Source: an uncultured Clostridia bacterium
Lineage (GTDB): Bacteria; Bacillota; Clostridia; Saccharofermentanales; Saccharofermentanaceae
Length of the DNA: 50,324 nucleotides
NCBI GenBank assembly: GCA_946407705.1
Contig: CAMJPC010000017.1
Coordinates: forward strand, 1 to 50,324
Direction of reading: 5' to 3'
Shown: piece after piece, positions 23,833 to 31,250 of the stretch
How positions within the stretch are numbered: the first letter of the stretch is position 1
Layout: every line of letters begins with the position of its first letter
Notes under the pieces: model-generated
Told to the model about the DNA's origin: nothing
Seen by the model: the letters and a program-made list of their open reading frames with translations, nothing else
Database searches by the model: none
Made by a program: the position numbers and the translations under genes

Positions 23833-24438
23833 ATGAAGAAAACGGGATACACAAAACTGATAAAGTCTTTCATTATCCTGACCGTTCTGGCGGGTCTTCT
23901 GACATCGTGTGTTTCTTCGAACGGCAGATATGTTAAGGCTTTTAATGACGGGAAGAAATACGCAACAAATTATAAACCTGAAAAAGATTTTGCTTCCCGG
24001 GTAGGAATCTGGGATGTCCGCAAGGCAGTCGGCAAAGAAAAGGCAGTTGTGGAGATTTACAACTTCAGACATGATGAGAGAAAAGAGCCGCGTGAATATC
24101 TTTCATACAGGGTCTTCGATACTCCGGCTGACGCTGCTGAAGAATTTGACCGCTATTACGAGGTATGCAAAAAAGAAAATTCTCATTATTGGGATGAGGG
24201 ACTTAACTGGTTTGTGTCCCAAGAACCCGGCGTCTGTGATGCGATAGTGATCTGGATGAAGTATATCGAGGGCAATGTCATAATCACGGCTGAACTGGAT
24301 TCCTGGAGTACATGGTCAGACGATTACACGGGTGAACCTAGAGAGACCAGATTTGATACAAAGACACTGAAGGAATATGTTATCGAGAATGCTCCCGAAC
24401 TGAGAAGATACGTTCTGAAGGATATCCTCGGTTATTGA
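23833..24438 (+). CDS. putative lipoprotein
   Basis: A 201-residue lipoprotein. The signal peptide runs to the lipobox LLTSC. The mature domain (YNFRHDERKEPREYLSYRVF, then FDTPADAAEEFDRYYEVCKK) has the look of a small alpha/beta envelope domain, rich in Trp and acidic residues, but I do not recognise the family. No good ribosome binding site precedes 23833. The last 7 bases overlap the convergent membrane protein gene, so no terminator separates them. Confidence 0.65.
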   Translation: MKKTGYTKLIKSFIILTVLAGLLTSCVSSNGRYVKAFNDGKKYATNYKPEKDFASRVGIWDVRKAVGKEKAVVEIYNFRHDERKEPREYLSYRVFDTPADAAEEFDRYYEVCKKENSHYWDEGLNWFVSQEPGVCDAIVIWMKYIEGNVIITAELDSWSTWSDDYTGEPRETRFDTKTLKEYVIENAPELRRYVLKDILGY

Positions 24439-25151
24439 TCTTTCGCCTTTTTCTCTTTGATGTAATCTTTTAATTCATCAACATATTCCTTGATGAAGAA
24501 GTAGTAAAATGCCCAGACTGCGGCACCGAGAGCTATTTCTCCGAAGACAAGCGAAACGTAGTAATCCTTGCCGATCTCGCCTGATTGTATCTCCGGGATA
24601 ATGAAGAACGGCGCCGCGATCATGGCCGCGACAAATCCCAGAATGAGGATGCCAAAAACGATCGGCGTCGCAATATATTCAAACAGTTCGTAAGTCCTGT
24701 CGTTATTCCAGCATATTGCGAGGACCGTAAAGAAGATCATCCATCCGATAAAGAACCAGAATACGAAGTTGAAATCGTGGATGTAGAACTGATAGCCGGC
24801 GAAAAATGCTCCGAAAAGAACACTGAAGATGAAAAGGAATGTGCCCATTTTGTGCTGCATGGGCAGGGATCTCTTTCTGTAATGCTTCCAGTACTTGGGT
24901 TTATCCTCTAACCTTTTGGTTCCTATGTTGGCCTTTATCATTGCCAGGAAAGCTTTACAGGCTTCATCTTCAGAATCGAAGACCTGCTGCTCTTTCTTCT
25001 TTCCTTTTTCGCCGTAGAAGATATCCCACTTGCCGTTATCGTGGCTAAGGATGTTGAAACAGCCGTCGTAAACACCGCGATCGCAGATGTTGTAATTGCG
25101 TTCGTCGATACCGAGCTTGCGTATCTCTTTTTTCAGCTGTTTGATGTTCAT
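24432..25151 (-). CDS. membrane protein with N-terminal soluble domain
   Basis: A 239-residue protein. Residues 1-80 form a soluble alpha/beta domain (LGIDERNYNICDRG, then WDIFYGEKGKKKEQQVFDSE), similar to small clostridial proteins of unknown function. Four membrane helices follow: FLFIFSVLFGAFFAGY, FVFWFFIGWMIFFTVLAI, FGILILGFVAAMIAAPFF and VSLVFGEIALGAAVWAFYYF. The tail is highly charged (KDYIKEKKAKDQ). The role is unknown. AAGGGGATC precedes the start on the minus strand. It diverges from the DUF5680 gene, sharing a promoter region of about 100 bases. Confidence 0.7.
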   Translation of the reverse strand: MNIKQLKKEIRKLGIDERNYNICDRGVYDGCFNILSHDNGKWDIFYGEKGKKKEQQVFDSEDEACKAFLAMIKANIGTKRLEDKPKYWKHYRKRSLPMQHKMGTFLFIFSVLFGAFFAGYQFYIHDFNFVFWFFIGWMIFFTVLAICWNNDRTYELFEYIATPIVFGILILGFVAAMIAAPFFIIPEIQSGEIGKDYYVSLVFGEIALGAAVWAFYYFFIKEYVDELKDYIKEKKAKDQ

Positions 25152-25252
25152 GCCTTACAGATCCCCTTAATGCATATGTTAGCATGAATATCTTGTCCCT
25201 AAAACCGCGCGTGCTTGTGATAGAATAACTTTTATATTTGAAGGGGTGGAAT

Positions 25253-25693
25253 ATGGATAAAAGAATCGTTGATTTCCTTATAAGAGCAAAGAAGGCGACA
25301 TACGCGGGCAAGGGCGCAGAGACAGCTTCCTCGAGACCTCAGTCTCATGACCTGGTCTACCGCGAAGATGACCTGATGTATCTGGATACATATTTGGGCG
25401 GCGGCAAGTTCGCAGGCGAAGAAGCTCTGTGGATCTCGGGCAAACCTTACTGGAGCATGAACTACGTTGGCCGCGTTACGGGTGACAACTTCAGCGGGGA
25501 TTTCCTCAAGGAAGCATTGCTGAACGTACCTTTTGAAAAGCCTTTCAGAGGACCAGAGAATTATAAGAACGGCGACTATGAATTTAACTGCAAAGTTGAC
25601 GGTGAGTTCGAATGGTTTCAGGGTTATGAGACCATAAGCTATAAGGGAGAACAGATCTACGAGTGCTATTTCCACGGCGGGATAATCGAGTAA
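25253..25693 (+). CDS. DUF5680-family protein
   Basis: A 146-residue soluble protein that matches DUF5680 throughout: FLIRAKKATYAGKGAE, DDLMYLDTYLGGGKFAGEEA, WSMNYVGRV, FSGDFLKEALL and CYFHGGIIE. The family has no established function; it is common in Firmicutes and Actinobacteria. I chose ATG 25253, with AAGGGGTGG before it, over the upstream start at 25238 that would include the ribosome binding site. The next gene (ABC exporter) begins immediately after its stop codon, so translation is coupled. Confidence 0.85.
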   Translation: MDKRIVDFLIRAKKATYAGKGAETASSRPQSHDLVYREDDLMYLDTYLGGGKFAGEEALWISGKPYWSMNYVGRVTGDNFSGDFLKEALLNVPFEKPFRGPENYKNGDYEFNCKVDGEFEWFQGYETISYKGEQIYECYFHGGIIE

Positions 25694-27421
25694 ATGGGAA
25701 AGAATCTTAAGAAACTGATCAGCTACTATAAGCCATACATCGGGACATTCCTTCTGGACATGTTCTTTGCTGTCGTGGCTTCTGCGATCGCGCTTACAGT
25801 TCCCCTGATCGTAAGATATATCACTTCTGAGGTCATCTATCTCGAGAGCGGCGCGAAGGAGAGGATAATACATCTGGGACTGATCCTGACAGGACTCGTC
25901 ATCATACAGTTTTTCTCGAATTACTACATCACGAACGTAGGTCATGTCATGGGCGCAAAAATGGAATACAACATGCGCGCCGAGATCTTCTCGCATCTGC
26001 AGAAGCTGTCGTTCTCGTTCTACGACGACCAGAAGACCGGATCTCTCATGAGCAGGATCACGAACGATCTGTTTGAGATAACCGAGCTCTTACATCACGG
26101 ACCGGAGAACATCGTAATATCGCTTATCAAGATAGTCGGCGCATTCATCATCCTGATGGGCATCAGCAAGTATCTGACGGCTGCTGCGTTCATACTGCTG
26201 CCGTTCATGTTCGTGTTTGTTTTCCTCCTCAACAGGAAGATGAGGAAGGCGTTCAAGACAAACAGGCAGAAGGTGGCCGAGATCAATTCGAGAGCTGAAG
26301 ATAACCTCTCGGGTATCAGGGTCGTAAAGTCTTTTGCAAACGAAGACATCGAGATGGAGAAGTTCCGGGAAGGCAACGACGCTTTTCTGAGATCGAAGAA
26401 GAACAGCTATCTGTATCTCGGTCTGTTCCAGTCCGGCATGACCGCTTTCATACTGCTCATCAACATCGCGGTCATCATCGCGGGCGCGATACTGATTTCT
26501 GACGGTCTTGTGCAGATACCTGATTTCATTGCGTTCATCCTTTACATCAACACGTTCACCGAACCGATAAGGGTCATCGTTGATTTCACAGAGCAGTTCC
26601 AGAACGGATATACGGGCTTTGAGAGATTCATGGAGATCATGAACATAGAGCCTGACATCAAGGACAAAGAAGGCGCTGTTGAGATGGGCGACGTCAAGGG
26701 CGACATAGTCTTTGATGACGTCTCATTCAAATACAAGGAAGGCGCGCACAGGGTTCTCCGTCACATCAATCTCGATATCGAAGCCGGTTCTTATGTAGCG
26801 CTGGTCGGTTCATCAGGCGGCGGCAAGACGACCCTCTGTAGCCTCATCCCGAGGTTCTATGACGTTACCGGCGGTTCCATCAGGATCGACGGCAAGGACA
26901 TCCGCGACATCAAGCTCAAGAGCCTCCGTGATCACATCGGCATCGTCCAGCAGGACGTATATCTTTTCGCGGGAACCGTTATTGAAAACATCAGTTACGG
27001 CAAGCCGGGTTCGACCAGGGAAGAGATAATCGAAGCGGCGAAACTTGCGAATGCTCACGACTTCATTATGGAGCTTCCGAACGGCTACGATACCGATATC
27101 GGACAGAGAGGCATCAAGCTCTCGGGCGGCCAGAAGCAGAGGCTCTCGATTGCGAGAGTATTCCTTAAGAACCCGCCGATACTCATTTTCGATGAGGCGA
27201 CGAGCGCGCTCGATAATGAGAGCGAGAACATCGTAAAAGAATCTTTGGAAAAGCTTGCGAAAAACAGAACGACGATCGTTATCGCGCACCGTCTTTCAAC
27301 GGTCAGGAATGCCGAGCGTATCCTTGTCCTTACTGAGAACGGGATCGAAGAGAGCGGAACGCACGACGAGCTCATGGCAAAGAACGGCATATATGCCGGA
27401 CTTTACAAGTGGAACGCCTGA
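25694..27421 (+). CDS. ABC exporter (permease-ATPase fusion, MsbA/multidrug type)
   Basis: A 575-residue half-transporter that would work as a homodimer, pumping an unknown lipid, peptide or drug outward. Residues 1-320 hold six membrane helices. The ATPase domain has Walker A GSSGGGKTTL (372-381), the Q-loop IVQQDVYLF, the signature LSGGQKQRL, Walker B ILIFDEATSALD, and the switch IAHRLST. It starts directly at the stop of the DUF5680 gene with no gap, so coexpression is nearly certain. No second half-transporter gene is adjacent. The substrate cannot be inferred. Confidence 0.92.
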   Translation: MGKNLKKLISYYKPYIGTFLLDMFFAVVASAIALTVPLIVRYITSEVIYLESGAKERIIHLGLILTGLVIIQFFSNYYITNVGHVMGAKMEYNMRAEIFSHLQKLSFSFYDDQKTGSLMSRITNDLFEITELLHHGPENIVISLIKIVGAFIILMGISKYLTAAAFILLPFMFVFVFLLNRKMRKAFKTNRQKVAEINSRAEDNLSGIRVVKSFANEDIEMEKFREGNDAFLRSKKNSYLYLGLFQSGMTAFILLINIAVIIAGAILISDGLVQIPDFIAFILYINTFTEPIRVIVDFTEQFQNGYTGFERFMEIMNIEPDIKDKEGAVEMGDVKGDIVFDDVSFKYKEGAHRVLRHINLDIEAGSYVALVGSSGGGKTTLCSLIPRFYDVTGGSIRIDGKDIRDIKLKSLRDHIGIVQQDVYLFAGTVIENISYGKPGSTREEIIEAAKLANAHDFIMELPNGYDTDIGQRGIKLSGGQKQRLSIARVFLKNPPILIFDEATSALDNESENIVKESLEKLAKNRTTIVIAHRLSTVRNAERILVLTENGIEESGTHDELMAKNGIYAGLYKWNA

Positions 27422-27481
27422 AGAGACAGAGTGCCATAAGTGCTATAATGGTGAACATCAGAACTCAGGAGATAAAAGCGT

Positions 27482-28189
27482 ATGGACAACTTTTTCGACG
27501 GAAGCCAGGAATTGATCGGCAAGTGCGACAAGGCGGAGATCTACAAGTATCAGGGTTATGCTTACAAGGTGTTTAAACCTGAATATCCCGCAGAGTACAT
27601 CGCATCCGGAAAGGACCTTCAGGATAAGGCCAACAAGCTTGGATTGGGCGGCATCAAGTACTATGGCACCGAAGATTCCAAGATAGTTAAGATGGATCTC
27701 ATTGAAGGCGTCACGCTTGACAAGAAACTCAAGGGAGCCATCGATGAAAGTCTTGCGATCGTAGCTGACATGCAGCGCAAGGTTCACGGCGTTGGCGTTG
27801 AAGGAGCTGACATTCCGAAGCTCATCGACTGTCTTAATCCGGGACTTTTGGACAAGGAAAGAGACAGCATCATTCCATTTATCGGGAAGCTCTCTGAGAA
27901 GGCTGATTCCTGCATATGCAACATGAATATTCATTTCTTCAACATACTCATCAAGGATGACGGAACAGAACCCGTTCTCATTGACTGGAGCAGCATGAGG
28001 GTTGCTCCTCCGGTACTCGATTATGCATTTACTGAAGTCAGGATCCATGAGTATGCTCCAGAACTGGTTTCTTCATACAGAAAAGTCATCGCTTCCGACA
28101 TGGAAAAGCTCGGGATCACCGAGGACGATTATGCTGCGGCTATCGCTGTCTGCTCGATCTTAAGAGCGGGAGAAAAGCGCCTGGGCTGA
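27482..28189 (+). CDS. APH-like kinase-fold protein, probably a pseudokinase
   Basis: A 235-residue protein of the aminoglycoside phosphotransferase/choline kinase fold. The N-lobe has the Lys of AYKVFK. The catalytic loop reads C-N147-M-N149-I-H-F-F-N154, where active relatives have H-G/M-D-I-H-P-x-N: both the His and the catalytic Asp are Asn. The metal-binding Asp168 (LIDWSSM) and Asn154 are kept. It may therefore bind ATP without transferring phosphate, or use altered chemistry. CAGGAG precedes the ATG, and TATAAT near 27446 is a probable -10. The stop at 28189 is one base before the radical SAM gene, pointing to a joint function. Confidence 0.75.
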   Translation: MDNFFDGSQELIGKCDKAEIYKYQGYAYKVFKPEYPAEYIASGKDLQDKANKLGLGGIKYYGTEDSKIVKMDLIEGVTLDKKLKGAIDESLAIVADMQRKVHGVGVEGADIPKLIDCLNPGLLDKERDSIIPFIGKLSEKADSCICNMNIHFFNILIKDDGTEPVLIDWSSMRVAPPVLDYAFTEVRIHEYAPELVSSYRKVIASDMEKLGITEDDYAAAIAVCSILRAGEKRLG

Positions 28190-28190
28190 C

Positions 28191-29060
28191 ATGCATTTTG
28201 TTGACGCAAAAGGCATCCTGAACGGCAAAAACGGATATCACGGCATGAACATATACCGTGGCTGTACGCACGGCTGCATCTACTGCGACAGCAGGAGCGC
28301 GTGCTATCAGTTTACCCACGCGTTTGAAGACATCGAAGTAAAGCAGAACGCGCCTGAACTTCTGGAACAGGCGCTTAAGTCAAAGCGCAGCAAGTGCATG
28401 ATCGGAACGGGCTCGATGTCTGATCCTTACATGCATTGCGAGACGGATCTGAGGCTTACGAGAAAGTGCCTCGAAGTTATCCATAAGTACGGGTTCGGTG
28501 TCGCCATTCAGACGAAGTCTGACAGGATATTGGAAGACATCGATCTGCTTGACGCGATAAACAAGAAAGCAAAGTGCGTCGTTGAGATCACGCTCACCAC
28601 ATACGATGACGGACTCTGCAGCATACTTGAACCTAACGTCTGCAATACCAAAAGAAGGATCGAAGTCCTTGAGGAAATGCAGAAGAGAGACATCCCCACG
28701 ATCGTGTGGATGACGCCCATACTGCCTTTCATAAACGATACGGAAGAGAATGTAAGAGCGATACTTGATGAGTGCGTCAGGACAGGCGTGAAGGGAATCA
28801 TCAACATGGGTATGGGAGTGACATTGAGAGAAGGCGACAGGGAGTATTTCTATGCCGCGCTTGACAAGCATTTTCCCGGACTGAAAGAGAAGTATATCAG
28901 CACATTCGGAAACGCATACGAAGTGCCTTCACCCGATGCCGCGAAGCTTCGAAAGATACTCAAGGATACATGCAGACAGCATGACATGATGATCGACGAT
29001 GAGTGCTTCAGATACATGAACGATCTTCCCGACAAACAGATCAGCATTTTCGATTTGTAA
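28191..29060 (+). CDS. radical SAM protein, SPL (spore photoproduct lyase-like) family
   Basis: A 289-residue radical SAM enzyme. The iron-sulfur motif C25-x3-C29-x2-C32 (GCTHGCIYC) is intact, followed by the DSRSACYQ and IGTGSMSDPY segments typical of the SplB-like 'SPL family radical SAM' proteins. These cleave SAM to a 5'-deoxyadenosyl radical. True spore photoproduct lyase is longer, and its specific Cys is not evident here, so the substrate is unknown. A third family member is not in the window. It starts one base after the kinase-like gene. The C-terminus ISIFDL is typical of related proteins. Confidence 0.88.
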   Translation: MHFVDAKGILNGKNGYHGMNIYRGCTHGCIYCDSRSACYQFTHAFEDIEVKQNAPELLEQALKSKRSKCMIGTGSMSDPYMHCETDLRLTRKCLEVIHKYGFGVAIQTKSDRILEDIDLLDAINKKAKCVVEITLTTYDDGLCSILEPNVCNTKRRIEVLEEMQKRDIPTIVWMTPILPFINDTEENVRAILDECVRTGVKGIINMGMGVTLREGDREYFYAALDKHFPGLKEKYISTFGNAYEVPSPDAAKLRKILKDTCRQHDMMIDDECFRYMNDLPDKQISIFDL

Positions 29061-29189
29061 ACTTTTCGGAACAGGGCGCTTCGAAGGCCCGAAAACCCAA
29101 AGAAACAATAGAAATCCGACAAAGCCGCGTTTATAATGTAAGTGGCGAAAAATGGTAGTTCTGAGATTATTTGACCTGCGGAGGGTGAT

Positions 29190-31112
29190 ATGATCTACCA
29201 TATCGAATTCGACATAGCGGCGGTATTTGTCACGCTGTTCATGGCGTACTTCATAATATTCAGGAAAGGCGTCAGACGTCACGCCAATCGTGTTTATTTG
29301 AGTATGCTGGTATTTAATTTCATCGCCGAGATCGCAGACATTTTCGGCTCTTACGCGAATAACCATCCCGAATACTCGACTGTCTACATCAAGGATTTCT
29401 GGAACTATCTTTATCTCTCATCGCACAATGTGATCGGTTACATAATCGTGGTGTATGTCTTCTACCTGATAGGTTATGAGAAGACGCAGAAGAAAGCGAT
29501 GTCACTTCTTGTGCTGCCGCTCGGTGTGGACCTGACTTTGCTGTTTACCAATCCCTTTCACAGGCAGATCTTTTTTTATGATGATGCCGGACGCTATACT
29601 CACGGCAAACTGTTCTTCGTGATCTATGTTGTCGCGCTGGCATACATGATCTTCGCGATCTACATGACAGTGAGGCACAGACGGGCAATATCGGAGAGGA
29701 GGGCGTCGGCGCTGATATTCTTCCTTTGCATCACGTTCGTTCCCATCGTCATTCAGATAATATTCCCGGAATATCTGCTCACGCTCTTCTTTGAGACGCT
29801 CGGTCTGATGGGTATCCTTTTCACGATCGAGAGCAAGGACGATACGGTCAATCCGACCACCGGAATACTTAACCGTTACGCGCTGCAGGCGGCACTGGAC
29901 CGTGTGGTCTCGGGCAAGGGCAGTAACGTTCTGGTCCTCATCAAGATACCGAACCTCAATTACTACAACAAGATGATCGGCTTCGAAAACATGAACGGAA
30001 TACTCCGCCGCATCGCGAAATGGATGGATGACACATACACGCCTCACGTCTGCTACGACTGCGGGCGCGGCCATTTTGCGGTTCTTTGCGAGCAGATATC
30101 CGAGATCGACATACAGACTATCAGGAGCAGGACGATGGAACGTTTCGATCACCCGTGGGGCAAGGGTGAGTTCTCGCTTGTCTTCCCGGTTCAGTTCGGG
30201 ATAATCCACATAGGCGATGACGTTAAGACCGTCGAAAATGCGTTCATGCTGATCGACCGTCCTTTCGAAGGAAAGGTGTCTTCCGACCTTAACGTTCACA
30301 AGGCAGTGCACGATTACGAGCGCGGAGTCCTCATCGAGAGGCTGATCGACAAGGCGCTTCACAATAAGAGCTTCAAGGTCTATTACCAGCCGATCTGGAG
30401 TACGGAACGCGGCAGGATAAGTTCAGCAGAAGCGCTCTGCCGTCTCGTCGATGAAGAGTACGGCATGATCCCTCCTGACGAATTCATTCCGATTGCGGAA
30501 AGAAACGGTTCCATCCTTAACATCGGAAACTTCGTTTTCGAGGAGGTGTGCAGATTCTACAGCGAGGGCAATCTCCAAAAACTCGGAATCGACTATGTCG
30601 AAGTCAATCTCTCGACGGTCCAATGCATGAGCAAGAACCTGAAGGAGATGTTCGACAACACGCTGAAGAAATATTCTCTCGATGCGGGCTGCATCAACCT
30701 CGAGATCACGGAATCGGCGACAGCGGAAAACCAGAAGGTCCTCTTTGACACGATAGACATACTGAAGGACTCAGGCTTTACTTTCTCGCTCGACGATTAC
30801 GGAACGGGTTATTCGAACATAACGTACATGTATGACATGCCGTTCTCGATAATCAAGATCGACAAGAGCATCCTGTGGAAGGCGATCCATCCGGAGACGG
30901 GCGACGGCCAGAAGAACGCGAGGATCTATCTTGAGAATACCGTGAGGATGCTAAAGGACATGAACTACAGCGTGCTTGTCGAGGGCGTTGAGACAATAGA
31001 GCAGAAGAAACTTCTCGAGGATCTGCACTGCGACTACCTGCAGGGTTACTTCTTCTCAAGACCAGTTCCCGGCAAGGAATTCACCGAGTACCTGAAGACG
31101 TTCAAAGGGTGA
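29190..31112 (+). CDS. membrane c-di-GMP phosphodiesterase (degenerate GGDEF + EAL)
   Basis: A 640-residue membrane regulator. Residues 1-220 hold about seven helices (FDIAAVFVTLFMAYFIIF, MSLLVLPLGVDLTLLF). The GGDEF domain (about 225-370) has lost its signature (CYDCGRGHFAVLC), so it is not a cyclase and may bind GTP as a regulatory site. The EAL domain (about 380-635) is complete: E414-A-L, EVNLSTVQ, LEITESA, LDDYGTGYSN, IKIDKSI, VEGVET and QGYFFSRP, which together bind metal and cleave c-di-GMP. GGAGGGTGAT precedes the ATG, and a terminator follows. It could oppose the cyclase at 7980. Confidence 0.9.
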   Translation: MIYHIEFDIAAVFVTLFMAYFIIFRKGVRRHANRVYLSMLVFNFIAEIADIFGSYANNHPEYSTVYIKDFWNYLYLSSHNVIGYIIVVYVFYLIGYEKTQKKAMSLLVLPLGVDLTLLFTNPFHRQIFFYDDAGRYTHGKLFFVIYVVALAYMIFAIYMTVRHRRAISERRASALIFFLCITFVPIVIQIIFPEYLLTLFFETLGLMGILFTIESKDDTVNPTTGILNRYALQAALDRVVSGKGSNVLVLIKIPNLNYYNKMIGFENMNGILRRIAKWMDDTYTPHVCYDCGRGHFAVLCEQISEIDIQTIRSRTMERFDHPWGKGEFSLVFPVQFGIIHIGDDVKTVENAFMLIDRPFEGKVSSDLNVHKAVHDYERGVLIERLIDKALHNKSFKVYYQPIWSTERGRISSAEALCRLVDEEYGMIPPDEFIPIAERNGSILNIGNFVFEEVCRFYSEGNLQKLGIDYVEVNLSTVQCMSKNLKEMFDNTLKKYSLDAGCINLEITESATAENQKVLFDTIDILKDSGFTFSLDDYGTGYSNITYMYDMPFSIIKIDKSILWKAIHPETGDGQKNARIYLENTVRMLKDMNYSVLVEGVETIEQKKLLEDLHCDYLQGYFFSRPVPGKEFTEYLKTFKG

Positions 31113-31135
31113 GAGAAAGCAGCAAACAGCTTAAC

Positions 31136-31165
31136 AAGGGCAGTGAAGGACTGCCCTTTATTTTG
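31136..31165 (+). terminator. rho-independent terminator of the GGDEF-EAL gene
   Basis: AAGGGCAG (31136-31143) pairs with CTGCCCTT (31151-31158), followed by TATTTTG. Confidence 0.8.
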
Positions 31166-31169
31166 CCTG

Positions 31170-31199
31170 ATGACAAAATTGTCAAATACAGTTTATAAT
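31170..31199 (+). promoter_or_regulatory. promoter with inverted repeat at the -35 of the first hybrid kinase
   Basis: TGACAA (31171-31176) lies 17 bases ahead of TATAAT (31194-31199). TGACAA and TTGTCA (31179-31184) form an inverted repeat around AA, overlapping the -35 region, so a regulator could bind there. Confidence 0.5.
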
Positions 31200-31250
31200 T
31201 ATTTATCAGATACGGTTTGCTTATTGATGTAATTGCCATTTGGAGGGTAC

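Noticed and set aside
29502..30362. 286-residue minus-strand frame
   Set aside because: It is antisense to the GGDEF-EAL gene, which has intact motifs.
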